Source of the DNA: Gluconobacter sp. Dm-62
GTDB taxonomy: Bacteria > Pseudomonadota > Alphaproteobacteria > Acetobacterales > Acetobacteraceae
Assembly: GCF_018256155.1 (NCBI RefSeq)
Contig: NZ_JAERLY010000006.1
Location: 62,001-126,000, forward strand
Direction of reading: 5' to 3'
DNA: 64,000 nucleotides
Numbering within the stretch: the first letter of the stretch is position 1; each line of letters opens with the position of its first letter. Shown in pieces: positions 18,902-27,716 of this stretch. A model generated the notes under the pieces. The model was given only the letters and a program-made list of their open reading frames with translations, was not told the DNA's origin and made no database searches. A program made the translations under genes and the position numbers.

Positions 18902-20197
18902 ATGTCCGAAAACCGTTCCGCAACCTTTGGTCTCGATGGCCTCAACCGCCAGTTTCCGCTTCTGGAAGGGACAATCGGTCCGAACGTCGTGGACATGCGT
19001 GCCCTCTCCCAGAAAACCGGGGTCTTCTCCTTCGATCCGGGATTGGGCAGCACTGCGACCTGCACGAGTGCCATCAGCTACATCGATGGTGACAAGGGTG
19101 TCCTGCTGCATCGTGGCTATCCGATCGAGGATCTGGCCCTTAATGCGAGCTTTACGGAAACGGCGTATCTGCTGCTTTATGGTGAATTGCCGACAGCCGC
19201 GCAGTATCAGACATTCCGCACGGACATGAACACCCACCGGCTGCTGAACGAGCAGATCCGGAACTTCTTCAATGGCTTTCGCCGCGACGCCCATCCCATG
19301 GCAATCCTGTGTGGAACAGTTGGCGCGCTCTCGGCTTTCTATCATGACGGCCTGGATATTTCGGAGCCGAAAGCCCGGGACCTCTCTGCCCGCCGGTTGA
19401 TCGCCAAAGTCCCCACGATTGCAGCCTGGGCCTATAAATATTCCATCGGCGAGCCCTTCATCTATCCTGATGAAGAAATGTCGTTCTCCGAGAATTTCCT
19501 GCACATGCTGTTCGCCCGGCCCGGCAACCACTACCGCGTCAATCCGGTTCTGGCGCGTGCGATGGATCGTATTCTTCTGCTCCATGCCGACCATGAACAG
19601 AATGCCTCCACGACGACCGTGCGGCTCGTCGGCTCAACGGGCGCAAATCCCTACGCCTGCATCTCGGCCGGTATTGCCGCCCTTTGGGGGCCCGCACATG
19701 GCGGGGCCAACGAGGCAGCCCTCGGTATGCTGGAATCGATTGGCACTCGCGACGGCATTCCGGCCTTTCTCAACGAGGTCAAGAACCGCAACTCGGGCGT
19801 ACGCCTGATGGGCTTCGGCCATCGCGTCTACAAGAACTTCGACCCGCGGGCGAAAATTCTTCAGGCGACCTGCCATGAAGTCATCGAGGAGCTGGGCCTC
19901 AAGCGCGATCCGTTGCTGGATCTGGCCATGGAGCTGGAGCGCGTGGCAATGGAGGACGATTATTTCGTCAGCCGCCGCCTCTATCCGAATGTGGATTTCT
20001 ATTCCGGACTGATTCTCAAGGCCCTCGGAATTCCCAAGAGCATGTTCACCGTCCTGTTCGCTGTCGCGCGGACGGTCGGATGGGTCAGTCAGTGGAAGGA
20101 AATGATCGAGGAGCCGTCCATCCGCATCAGCCGCCCGAGGCAGCTTTATATCGGTGCGGCTGAACGGAGCTTCATCCCGATGAGCGAGAGGAGCTGA
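18902..20197 (+). CDS. gltA: Citrate synthase (type II)
   Basis: Condenses acetyl-CoA with oxaloacetate, the entry step of the TCA cycle. The 431 aa length is normal for the hexameric type II enzyme. The catalytic triad is visible: His266 in [10 protein letters not shown], His307 in FGHRVYKN and Asp365 in [18 protein letters not shown] (228-237) is also diagnostic. The gene is monocistronic by context. The start ATG is preceded by a GGCGGG-like element at long spacing. In acetic acid bacteria this enzyme feeds an often incomplete cycle and has been linked to acetic acid resistance; that role is family knowledge, not shown here. Confidence 0.97.
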   Translation: MSENRSATFGLDGLNRQFPLLEGTIGPNVVDMRALSQKTGVFSFDPGLGSTATCTSAISYIDGDKGVLLHRGYPIEDLALNASFTETAYLLLYGELPTAAQYQTFRTDMNTHRLLNEQIRNFFNGFRRDAHPMAILCGTVGALSAFYHDGLDISEPKARDLSARRLIAKVPTIAAWAYKYSIGEPFIYPDEEMSFSENFLHMLFARPGNHYRVNPVLARAMDRILLLHADHEQNASTTTVRLVGSTGANPYACISAGIAALWGPAHGGANEAALGMLESIGTRDGIPAFLNEVKNRNSGVRLMGFGHRVYKNFDPRAKILQATCHEVIEELGLKRDPLLDLAMELERVAMEDDYFVSRRLYPNVDFYSGLILKALGIPKSMFTVLFAVARTVGWVSQWKEMIEEPSIRISRPRQLYIGAAERSFIPMSERS

Positions 20198-20213
20198 GGC
20201 TCCTCCGCAAAGT

Positions 20214-20450
20214 TCAGCAGTCGCAGCCCGGAGTCTGGCCTCTGGCCTGACGAACGACGTGGTGGTCGATCCATTCGGCCACGAGACGACGGGCTTCCTT
20301 GACGGAAGATTCGGGGTGATGAATGCGGTACAGCGTCGTGCAGGCCGCAAAAGCCTGGATATCCGCCTGACCGACGTCCCGCAGCTCCTGATAGGCCGTC
20401 ACAACAGCGCGTTCGCATTTCCGGCCGATCCGGCTGGTCTCTATGCTCAC
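20214..20450 (-). CDS. Small hypothetical protein preceded by a Fur-like box
   Basis: A 78 aa protein from a GTG start at 20450, with AGGA at 6-7 nt spacing in the good Shine-Dalgarno region GCAGGATCAGAA. It begins MSIETSRIGRKCERAVV, has no membrane segment, and contains Cys12, a central Cys in FAACTTLYRIHH, and a Cys-Asp-Cys C-terminus. I do not recognise the family. A Fur-box-like palindrome lies 14-32 bases upstream of the start, suggesting iron control. A longer reading frame from 20570 would cross that box and is less likely. Confidence 0.6.
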   Translation of the reverse strand: MSIETSRIGRKCERAVVTAYQELRDVGQADIQAFAACTTLYRIHHPESSVKEARRLVAEWIDHHVVRQARGQTPGCDC

Positions 20451-20463
20451 TTCTGATCCTGCC

Positions 20464-20482
20464 GTAAATGAGAATGAATATC
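20464..20482 (-). promoter_or_regulatory. Putative Fur box
   Basis: The 19-mer GTAAATGAGAATGAATATC matches the classical E. coli consensus GATAATGATAATCATTATC at 14 of 19 positions by eye. It sits immediately upstream of the small minus-strand gene starting at 20450 and far (174 bases) from pyrE. Fur binding in this organism is inferred. Confidence 0.45.
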
Positions 20483-20656
20483 GATATCTCTCCCTAGAAC
20501 TCCCGGCCCTCCCATGCAAGCACGAAGATCGGAACGACCGGTGACACTGACAGGCGCCACTAAAGTTCATCCGTTGCGGGAGCGGGCCATATTGCCCCTA
20601 CCCTTCCCGGCGACAGGCCGGTAAACCACGAGAAAACGACGTCAGCGGAGACAAGC

Positions 20657-21403
20657 ATGACCCAGTTCGCCGAAAGCCCGATGGCGGGCCGCACCCAGTG
20701 GGACCGTGACGCGGCCCTCACCACGGCCCGTATCCTGCTTGAAATCAAGGCCATCAACTTCCGCCCGGAAGATCCCTACACCCTGACGTCAGGCTGGAAG
20801 TCCCCGGTCTATATCGACTGCCGCAAGATCATTTTCTTCCCGCGTGCGCGCACCAAGATCATGGAACTGGCCGTCGAGAAGATCGGCCGTCATATCGGCT
20901 ATGAAAGCATCGACGCGGTCGTCGGTGGTGAAACCGCCGGCATCCCGTTCGCCGCCTGGATTGCGGACCGGATGATGACGCCGATGGCCTATGTGCGCAA
21001 AAAGCCCAAGGGCTTTGGCCGCAACGCACAGATCGAAGGCGATGTGCCCGAAGGCATGCGCACCTTGCTGGTCGAGGACCTGACGACAGACGGCGCTTCC
21101 AAGATCCGATTCGCCAATGCCCTGCGCGATGCAGGCGCCATCGTGAACCACACTTTCGTCGTGTTCTTCTATGGCGTCTTCCCCGGTGCTCACAAGACGC
21201 TGGCAGACATGGACATCTCCCTGCACGCCCTGTGCACCTGGTGGGACGTTCTGGAAGCCTGCGCGGGCGGCGATTACTTCTCTGAAAAGGACAGCGCCGA
21301 AGTCCGCCGCTTCCTCGAAGACCCGTGTGGCTGGTCCAAGAAGCATGGCGGCGTGAGCAGCGCGGAAGAAGCGCTGGCTCTCAAGGCCAAAGCCGAAGCC
21401 TGA
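20657..21403 (+). CDS. pyrE: Orotate phosphoribosyltransferase
   Basis: Converts orotate and PRPP to orotidine 5'-phosphate in pyrimidine synthesis. The 248 aa chain carries TSGWKSPVYIDCRK near residues 44-57, the flexible-loop K-rich VRKKPKGFGR (113-122), and the PRPP-binding motif TLLVEDLTTDGASK (136-149). The variant Leu-Thr in the PRPP loop is seen in alphaproteobacterial PyrE. RBS GGAGAC lies upstream of the ATG. The stop overlaps murI as TGATG. Confidence 0.95.
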   Translation: MTQFAESPMAGRTQWDRDAALTTARILLEIKAINFRPEDPYTLTSGWKSPVYIDCRKIIFFPRARTKIMELAVEKIGRHIGYESIDAVVGGETAGIPFAAWIADRMMTPMAYVRKKPKGFGRNAQIEGDVPEGMRTLLVEDLTTDGASKIRFANALRDAGAIVNHTFVVFFYGVFPGAHKTLADMDISLHALCTWWDVLEACAGGDYFSEKDSAEVRRFLEDPCGWSKKHGGVSSAEEALALKAKAEA

Positions 21404-22248
21404 TGGAGACTGGCGCATCCGTGCCAGTTGGCCGGAGTCTCGTTTTTGACTCCGGCATCGGGGGGATGGGCGTCGTGCAGGCCCTGCGCGACCTCCTTCC
21501 CACCCTCCCTATCGACTATCTCGCCGACACGGCGCTGTTTCCCTATGGCGAACAGCCGGATGATCTGCTGACATCGCGCATCGTTAGCCTTCTGGTCGCA
21601 GCCTGCGAACATCTTCAGCCCGATATTCTGGTGATCGCCTGCAATACCGCCAGCACGATTGCCCTGCCCGCCCTGCGCGAGCGCCTGAAAATTCCCGTAG
21701 TCGGCTGTGTGCCTCCGATCCGCTGGGCCGGACGTGTCTCGCAAAGCCGGGTTATCGGTCTACTCTCGACATCCGCCACAGCACGGCGGCCTTACATCCT
21801 CCAGCTTCATCGCGATTTCGCGTCAGACTGCCGCCTGATCACCCATGGTGCCCGCAGACTGGCCGATCTGGCAGAGCGCGCCTTTCTGGGCGAAGTCATC
21901 GCGGATACCGACGTACAGCACGAACTGGACTGTCTCTTCAGCCAGCCCCATGGCGATGAGATCGACACGGTGGGTCTTGGCTGCACACATTATACATTTC
22001 TGATGGACGCCTTCGAGCGCCTGTCTCCCCCCGGCGTGACCTGGCTGGACCCCGCTCCCGCCGTCGCCCGGCAGGTCAGGACCGTCCTTCAGGACGCTCC
22101 AGGACTTCCAGGCGCATCCCGCCCCGGCCGGCTTTTGATGACGCACGCCTCCCATGAAGCCACGAGACTGCAAGAGGCTGCGGAAAGGCTGGGTTTTTCG
22201 CAATGGGAAATATTCGCAGCGCCCATACTGCACCCGGTAGAAGCCTGA
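21403..22248 (+). CDS. murI: Glutamate racemase
   Basis: Interconverts L- and D-glutamate for peptidoglycan. From ATG 21403, which overlaps the pyrE stop (TGATG), the protein is 281 aa. Motifs are FDSGIGGMGV (15-24), catalytic Cys80 in IACNTAST and catalytic Cys194 in GLGCTHY. It ends just before a strong bidirectional terminator at 22253-22282. Confidence 0.95.
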   Translation: METGASVPVGRSLVFDSGIGGMGVVQALRDLLPTLPIDYLADTALFPYGEQPDDLLTSRIVSLLVAACEHLQPDILVIACNTASTIALPALRERLKIPVVGCVPPIRWAGRVSQSRVIGLLSTSATARRPYILQLHRDFASDCRLITHGARRLADLAERAFLGEVIADTDVQHELDCLFSQPHGDEIDTVGLGCTHYTFLMDAFERLSPPGVTWLDPAPAVARQVRTVLQDAPGLPGASRPGRLLMTHASHEATRLQEAAERLGFSQWEIFAAPILHPVEA

Positions 22249-22252
22249 AAGA

Positions 22253-22282
22253 AAACGCCCTGTCCGATCGAACAGGGCGTTT
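22253..22282. terminator. Bidirectional Rho-independent terminator
   Basis: Perfect 11-bp stem AAACGCCCTGT / ACAGGGCGTTT with an 8-nt loop, A-rich before and T-rich after. It lies exactly between convergent murI and the polyprenyl synthase gene and can serve both. Confidence 0.85.
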
Positions 22283-22291
22283 CAGAGGGCT

Positions 22292-23347
22292 TTAGCGGGC
22301 GCGATCGACGGTGTACTGGACCGTCTCCGTCATCAGGCGACGCAGCTCACTGTCCGGGAAAATGGACAGCGCCTCGACAGCCTCGGCGGCATAGACCTGC
22401 GCGCGGGCAATGGTCGTGGCAATTGCCCCGGTCTTTTCAATCAGACCCAGCGCATGCGGCAGATCGGCATCCGTCTGCTCACCCTTCTCAATGACACGCT
22501 CCCAGAACGCCCGGTCCTCGGGAGAGCCAGCCTCATACGCCGCCAGAACCGGCAGCGTGATCTTGCCCTCGCGCATGTCGTCGCCGACCGTTTTGCCCAG
22601 AACCTGCTGATCGGCAGCATAATCGAGCGCATCGTCAACCAACTGAAACGCCATGCCCAGATTGGTCCCGAAACGGTCCAGCGCCACTTCTTCCGCTTCC
22701 GGACGATCTGCGACAACCGCGCCGACACGACAGGCCGCGGCAAACAGGGCCGCCGTCTTGCCGTGAATGACTTCGAGATAGCGTTCGACCGGCGTGGACA
22801 GATCGTTCTGCGTCACCATCTGAAGGACTTCGCCCTCGGCAATCGTCGCCGACGCATCGGACAGGATCGCCATGACCTTCAGCGACCCGTCTGCCGTCAT
22901 GAGCTGGAAAGAGCGTGCGAACAGGAAGTCGCCCACCAGAACGGAGGCCTTGTTACCAAACACCGCATTGGCCGACGCAAGCCCGCGCCGCAGGTTGCTC
23001 TCATCAACCACGTCATCGTGAAGCAGCGTTGCGGTATGGATGAACTCCACACAGGCCGCCAGCCCAACATGACGCTGGTTTTCCGGAGTCGACTGGTAGC
23101 CGCACAGGCGGGAGGCAGCGAGCGTTAGCAGCGGACGCAGCCGCTTGCCGCCTGCAGCGACAAGATGGGCGCCGAGCTGTGGAATGAGCGGGACCGGGCT
23201 TTCCATCCGCGCGATAATGGCGCGATTACAGGCCTGCATGTCCTGTTCCAGATAGGCGGACAGAGCGGAAAGGGCGCTCTCGCTCCCTGCTTCCCTGAGC
23301 ACAGCTCTATCAACGGTCGCAGAAACGTCCGGTGCGGCAGAATCCAA
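22292..23347 (-). CDS. Long-chain trans-polyprenyl diphosphate synthase (ubiquinone side chain)
   Basis: Extends allylic diphosphate with IPP to form the C40-C50 tail of ubiquinone. The 351 aa protein has the first Asp-rich motif HDDVVDE (110-116) and the second LVDDALDYAAD (236-246), with GGKRLRP (66-72) binding IPP. The start is a TTG at 23347 with GGAG 10 nt upstream. Product length cannot be read from sequence; Q10 is usual for Gluconobacter, so a decaprenyl synthase (DdsA) is likely. The family also includes octaprenyl synthase IspB. Confidence 0.9.
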   Translation of the reverse strand: MDSAAPDVSATVDRAVLREAGSESALSALSAYLEQDMQACNRAIIARMESPVPLIPQLGAHLVAAGGKRLRPLLTLAASRLCGYQSTPENQRHVGLAACVEFIHTATLLHDDVVDESNLRRGLASANAVFGNKASVLVGDFLFARSFQLMTADGSLKVMAILSDASATIAEGEVLQMVTQNDLSTPVERYLEVIHGKTAALFAAACRVGAVVADRPEAEEVALDRFGTNLGMAFQLVDDALDYAADQQVLGKTVGDDMREGKITLPVLAAYEAGSPEDRAFWERVIEKGEQTDADLPHALGLIEKTGAIATTIARAQVYAAEAVEALSIFPDSELRRLMTETVQYTVDRAR

Positions 23348-23496
23348 GGGTCATTACTCCAGTTCCCGCAACGGACCCGGGGACTGGCCCAGGACCGCAC
23401 GGGCACGATATGATGTGGCGTGACCCGTTCTTTCTCTCCTGTCGTGGGAAGAACGAACGGGCCATATAACGCCGGACGACAGGTTGGAAAGACCAT

Positions 23497-24354
23497 ATGA
23501 GCGGCAGCAGGAAGACGGTCAACCCATTGCCCCCTCCGAAATCCCTCTCCGGGGGCGCATTTGCCTGCCACGGCCCCGTCCGGGAAGAAGGATCACTGCT
23601 GGGGGGACGGGTCCGGTACGACCAGTTCACCGAGGGTTACAGGACAGGACTTGAACCCGTTCTGATGGCGGCCTCCATCCCGGCAAAGCGTGGCGAGACG
23701 GTTCTGGAAGCAGGATGTGGGGCTGGCGCAGCCCTGCTGTGTCTGGCTGCCCGTCTTGCGGGGGTGAGCGGAGTCGGGCTGGAAGCCGATCCCGAGACCC
23801 TGAAACTGGCGGAACGCAATATTCAGGCTAACGTCGATCCCGATGGCGTGAAGCGGCTTCAGGTCCTTCAGGCCCATCTGCCTGACATCCCGCGAAATCT
23901 GCGCGGCCTCACCCCGACCGCTAATGGCCGCTTTCATCATGTGATGGCCAATCCCCCCTGGCACAGCCCTCACGGCACGCCCTCGCCCGACAACCGACGC
24001 CGTCTGGCCCTGAGTGCCGAGACGACCGCACCGGAAGACTGGGTGCGCGCCCTGACGAAATGGGTACTTCCGGGTGGCACGCTGACATTCGTCCTGTCCA
24101 CGGCCATCGCGGATCGGGCGTGTCAGACATTACTGGAACATGGATGTGGTTCGATCCAGCTCTATCCCTTCTGGCCGCGAGCGGGCCGGGAAGCGAAACT
24201 GGTTCTGGTGCGCGCGGTCCATGGGGGCCGCGGGATCTTCCGGCTGCGGGCCGGGCTCGTCCTGCATGAAGCAGACGGCCGCTTTACAGCCGCCGCAGAA
24301 CGCGTGTTGAGAGACGGAGAAGCCCTGCCCGAAGGTCAGGGCCTCTCCGTCTGA
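23497..24354 (+). CDS. TrmN6-family tRNA1(Val) adenine-N6 methyltransferase
   Basis: Class I SAM-dependent methyltransferase. The SAM motif is VLEAGCGAGAALL (69-81), the acidic loop GLEADPE lies at 94-100, and the catalytic N6-adenine motif NPPW is at 152-155 (MANPPWHSP). A GGxxRYDQFTEGYRTGLEPVLMAA N-terminus is typical of TrmN6/YfiC. The 285 aa protein is slightly longer than E. coli YfiC, with extra N-terminal residues. The last codons form one arm of a long imperfect hairpin (24312-24352), which may terminate transcription toward convergent nrdB. Confidence 0.82.
   Translation: MSGSRKTVNPLPPPKSLSGGAFACHGPVREEGSLLGGRVRYDQFTEGYRTGLEPVLMAASIPAKRGETVLEAGCGAGAALLCLAARLAGVSGVGLEADPETLKLAERNIQANVDPDGVKRLQVLQAHLPDIPRNLRGLTPTANGRFHHVMANPPWHSPHGTPSPDNRRRLALSAETTAPEDWVRALTKWVLPGGTLTFVLSTAIADRACQTLLEHGCGSIQLYPFWPRAGREAKLVLVRAVHGGRGIFRLRAGLVLHEADGRFTAAAERVLRDGEALPEGQGLSV
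24312..24352. terminator. Hairpin at the convergent junction with nrdB
   Basis: AGACGGAGA (24312-24320) pairs with TCTCCGTCT (24344-24352), extended inward by GCCCTG / CAGGGC. It lies inside the 3' end of the methyltransferase gene. No U-tract follows on either strand, so terminator function is only possible. Confidence 0.4.
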
Positions 24355-24357
24355 TCT

Positions 24358-25377
24358 TCAGCTGAAGACGTTGCCTTCAAACGCTTCTTCCCAGGTGCCG
24401 GACGTGGAAGCACGGGAATATTCGGTCGAACGGTTTTCGAAGAAGTTGGCGTGTTCCACTGCGTTCAGCATGTCATCGATCCACGGCAGCGGGTTGCTTT
24501 CCTGCCCATAGATCGGGTCCAGACCAAGCTGCGTCAGGCGGCGATCGGCGATGAAGCGGATATAGGCCTTCACGTCGTCGGACGACATGCCCTCAACCGG
24601 CCCCATCTCGAACGCCAGATCGATGAACGCATCTTCGTGCTCGACCGTCGTGCGGCAGACCTGCGCGAGTTCCTCGCGGAAATCGGCCGTCCATAGTTCC
24701 GGGTTCTCGCGGATGAACGTGCGGAACAGACGGATCATGGACAGGCAGTGCAGCGTCTCGTCACGCACCGACCAGGACACGATCTGCCCCATGCCCTTGA
24801 GCTTGTTGAAACGCGGGAAATTCAGCAGGATCGCGAACGACGCGAAAAGCTGAAGCCCTTCCATGAACGCCCCGAAGGCTGCCATGGTCTTGGCGATTTC
24901 ACGCTTGTTGTCGATGTTGAACGACTGCATGAAATCGTATTTGTCCTTCATCTCCTTGTATTTCAGGAAGGCCGAATACTCGGTCTCAGGCATTCCGATA
25001 GTATCAAGAAGATGGGAATACGCAGCGATGTGAATCGTCTCGATATTCGAGAACGCGGACAGCATCATCAGCACTTCGGTCGGTTTGAAGACCTGGCTGT
25101 AATACTTCATGTACGCGGAATTCACTTCCACGTCGGCCTGCGTGAAGAAGCGGAAGATCTGCGTCACCAGATGCTGTTCGGCTTCCGTCAGCGTTCGGTG
25201 CCAGTCCTTCACGTCATCGGCCAGTGGCACTTCCTCCGGCAGCCAGTGGACGCGCTGCTGGGTCAGCCAAGCGTCATAGGCCCAGGGGTAACGGAAGGGC
25301 TTGTAGACCGGGTTGGCGGTCATCAGGTCGAAATGCTGCTCGGCCTGATAACCGGTGGTCGGGGTCGTGTCGCTCAT
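24358..25377 (-). CDS. nrdB: Ribonucleoside-diphosphate reductase beta subunit (class I)
   Basis: Provides the diiron-tyrosyl radical cofactor for NrdA. The start ATG at 25377 has AAGGA at 7-nt spacing; an ATG six codons upstream is less well placed. The 339 aa protein shows the ferritin-like fold with metal ligands Glu113 and His116 in ETIHIAAYSH. The adjacent Tyr120 is at the position of the radical tyrosine (Y122 in E. coli). It is the second gene of nrdA-nrdB, 25 bases after nrdA. Confidence 0.93.
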   Translation of the reverse strand: MSDTTPTTGYQAEQHFDLMTANPVYKPFRYPWAYDAWLTQQRVHWLPEEVPLADDVKDWHRTLTEAEQHLVTQIFRFFTQADVEVNSAYMKYYSQVFKPTEVLMMLSAFSNIETIHIAAYSHLLDTIGMPETEYSAFLKYKEMKDKYDFMQSFNIDNKREIAKTMAAFGAFMEGLQLFASFAILLNFPRFNKLKGMGQIVSWSVRDETLHCLSMIRLFRTFIRENPELWTADFREELAQVCRTTVEHEDAFIDLAFEMGPVEGMSSDDVKAYIRFIADRRLTQLGLDPIYGQESNPLPWIDDMLNAVEHANFFENRSTEYSRASTSGTWEEAFEGNVFS

Positions 25378-25402
25378 GATCGCGTCCTTTCGCATCCCGC
25401 CA

Positions 25403-27379
25403 TTACTGGCAGGACAGGCACTCTTCGTAATCGCCGCTGCTCATTTCGCCGCGCGGGGCAGCCTGAGCCGTGGCTTCGTATTTTTCGTCTTCCAGAATGT
25501 CGCTCTTCACCGCCAGCGTAGACACCGCATCAGCGCGCTGCACGGACAGGGAGCGGCAGTAGTAAAGGGATTTCAGCCCCTTCTTCCACGCCTGGAAATG
25601 AATCTGATGCAGATCGCGCTTGTGAACATCGGCCGGCAGGAACAGGTTCACTGACTGCGCCTGACAGATGAACGGCGCACGGTCGGCGGCATGCTCCACA
25701 ACCCAGCGCTGATCGAGTTCGAACGCTGTCTTGAACACGTCCTTCTCGTCCTGCGTCAGGAAGTCGAGGTTCTGCACGGAGCCCTTGTTCAGCGTAATAG
25801 CCGACCAGACTTCGTCCGTATCGTAACCGCGCTCTTCCAGAATCGTCTTCAGATGCCGGTTACGCACCGAGAACGAACCCGAAAGCGTCTTCTGCAGGAA
25901 CACATTAGCGCTGATCGGCTCGATACCGGGGCTGGCATTGCCCGTGATGATGGAAATCGAGGCCGTCGGGGCAATGGCAAGCTTGTGCGAGAAACGCTCC
26001 ATGAAGCCGTATTCCTCGGCATCCGGGCACGGACCACGCACCTCAGCCAGATGCTTGGACGCAGCATCGGCCTGCTTGCGGATATATTCGAAAATTTTCC
26101 GGTTCCAGACCTTCGCCATCACGGACTCGAACGGAATCATCCGGGCCTGAAGGAAGGAGTGGAAGCCCATCACACCCAGACCGACCGAACGCTCACGCGC
26201 AGCGGCATATTTGGCACGCGCCATGTCATCCGGAGCGCGGTCGATGAAATCCTGCAGAACGTTGTCGAGGAACAGCATGACGTCCTCGATGAACTGCGGA
26301 TCATCCTTCCACTCGTCCCAGGTCTCAAGATTGAGCGAGGACAGGCAGCAGACAGCCGTGCGGTTCTTGCCGTGATGGTCGATGCCGGTCGGCAGCGTAA
26401 TCTCGGCGCAGAGATTGGACGTCTTCACTTCCAGACCGGCCAGCTTGTGATGCTCCGGACGGGCGCGGTTCACATGGTCGGAATAGATGATGTAGGGCTC
26501 GCCCTGCTCCATTCGTGCCGTCAGGATGCGGATCCATAGACCACGTGCCGAAACCTTGCGGATTGTGCTGTGATCCTTGGGCGACAGCAGCGCCCATTCC
26601 TCGTCAGCCTCGACCGCACGCATGAACGCATCGGTCACCAGCACACCGTGATGCAGGTTCAGCGCCTTGCGGTTCGGATCCCCACCCGTCGGGCGGCGCA
26701 TCTCGACGAATTCTTCGACCTCCGGATGCCAGACCGGCAGATACACGGCCGCCGAACCCCGACGGAGCGAGCCCTGCGAAATCGCAAGCGTCAGGCTGTC
26801 CATCACGCGGATGAAGGGAATGACGCCGGACGTCTTGCCATTGCGGCCGATGTTTTCGCCGATGGAGCGCAGATTGCCCCAATAAGAGCCAATGCCGCCG
26901 CCCTTGGACGCCAGCCAGACATTCTCGTTCCACAGCCCCACGATTCCCGAAAGGCTGTCTTCAGCCTCGTTCAGGAAGCAGGAAATCGGCAGTCCACGCT
27001 CGGTGCCGCCATTGGACAGAACGGGCGTCGCGGGCATGAACCAGTGGCGGGAAATGTAGTCATAGATCCGCTGCGCATGGCCCGCATCCGCGCCATAATA
27101 GGACGCCACACGTGCGAAAAGCGACTGATAGTCCTCGCCCGGCAGCAGGTAGCGGTTGTTCAGAGTCGCCTTGCCGAAATCCGTCAGCAGGGAATCGCGC
27201 GAACGATCCACCCGCACGGCATGATGGCCCGGAAGCTGCACGACATCGTCGAACATGTCCCCGAAATCGGCATCGGCCGAAAGGGGTGGTTCTCCAATGG
27301 GATGGTCGACAGGCGGACGCACTTCATGGGCACGGGGAGCCTCGTCGGACACGTCCGTCGTCACGTCATGAAGGGTCAT
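25403..27379 (-). CDS. nrdA: Ribonucleoside-diphosphate reductase alpha subunit (class I)
   Basis: Catalytic subunit reducing NDPs to dNDPs. I chose ATG 27379 because GGAGAGAG lies just upstream; ATG 27424 is an alternative. Starts further upstream enter the NrdR-box region. The active-site cysteine is in LPISCFLNEAEDS. The thiyl-radical site SNLCAEI and the second redox Cys in AVCCLSSLN follow, and the C-terminal redox tail ends ECLSCQ (CxxC). The protein is about 658 aa. No N-terminal ATP-cone (VxKRDG-type motif) is visible, so the overall-activity allosteric site appears to be missing. It is controlled by two NrdR boxes at 27497-27543. Confidence 0.93.
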   Translation of the reverse strand: MTLHDVTTDVSDEAPRAHEVRPPVDHPIGEPPLSADADFGDMFDDVVQLPGHHAVRVDRSRDSLLTDFGKATLNNRYLLPGEDYQSLFARVASYYGADAGHAQRIYDYISRHWFMPATPVLSNGGTERGLPISCFLNEAEDSLSGIVGLWNENVWLASKGGGIGSYWGNLRSIGENIGRNGKTSGVIPFIRVMDSLTLAISQGSLRRGSAAVYLPVWHPEVEEFVEMRRPTGGDPNRKALNLHHGVLVTDAFMRAVEADEEWALLSPKDHSTIRKVSARGLWIRILTARMEQGEPYIIYSDHVNRARPEHHKLAGLEVKTSNLCAEITLPTGIDHHGKNRTAVCCLSSLNLETWDEWKDDPQFIEDVMLFLDNVLQDFIDRAPDDMARAKYAAARERSVGLGVMGFHSFLQARMIPFESVMAKVWNRKIFEYIRKQADAASKHLAEVRGPCPDAEEYGFMERFSHKLAIAPTASISIITGNASPGIEPISANVFLQKTLSGSFSVRNRHLKTILEERGYDTDEVWSAITLNKGSVQNLDFLTQDEKDVFKTAFELDQRWVVEHAADRAPFICQAQSVNLFLPADVHKRDLHQIHFQAWKKGLKSLYYCRSLSVQRADAVSTLAVKSDILEDEKYEATAQAAPRGEMSSGDYEECLSCQ

Positions 27380-27496
27380 CGCTCTCTCCGCAGGGCATCT
27401 ATTTTTGAAGTCTTGAGCACTCATTTCCATCACTCCGAACCTGATCGCAAGCACGAAGTTCGCTTGCAAAATCGGAAGAGCTGTGAATTCGGACCA

Positions 27497-27543
27497 TCCC
27501 ATATCTAGGGAAGGAATGGGTTAATGGCCCTAGATATAGTGCC
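27497..27543 (-). promoter_or_regulatory. Pair of NrdR boxes upstream of nrdAB
   Basis: Box 1 is TCCCATATCTAGGGA (27497-27511). Box 2, read on the minus strand, is GGCACTATATCTAGGG (27543-27528). Both share ATATCTAG with the NrdR consensus ACACWATATVTWGTGT, and their centres are 31 bp apart, the three-helical-turn spacing known for NrdR targets. The position upstream of nrdA fits repression of nrdAB by NrdR-ATP/dATP. Confidence 0.8.
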
Positions 27544-27609
27544 GTTCGCAGAAAACCGCCCCTATCGGGCTGTTATCCCAAGAGTTTTCCCCGAAGCCTT
27601 TTCCCGGTG

Positions 27610-27625
27610 TGTGATACCGGTCACA
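27610..27625. promoter_or_regulatory. CRP/FNR-superfamily binding site
   Basis: TGTGATACCGGTCACA has perfect TGTGA-N6-TCACA half-sites, identical to the CRP consensus. It lies 92 bases upstream of osmC and about 67 bases from the NrdR boxes in the divergent nrdA/osmC interval. The binding protein is not encoded in the window. Confidence 0.55.
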
Positions 27626-27716
27626 GAATTGGGAAATTTCGTGAACATCGCGTCGGGCAACGATCCGGACAACACCGCGTTTGGGGAGGCGAGCCCACAA
27701 AACGGAAGAGCCCATC

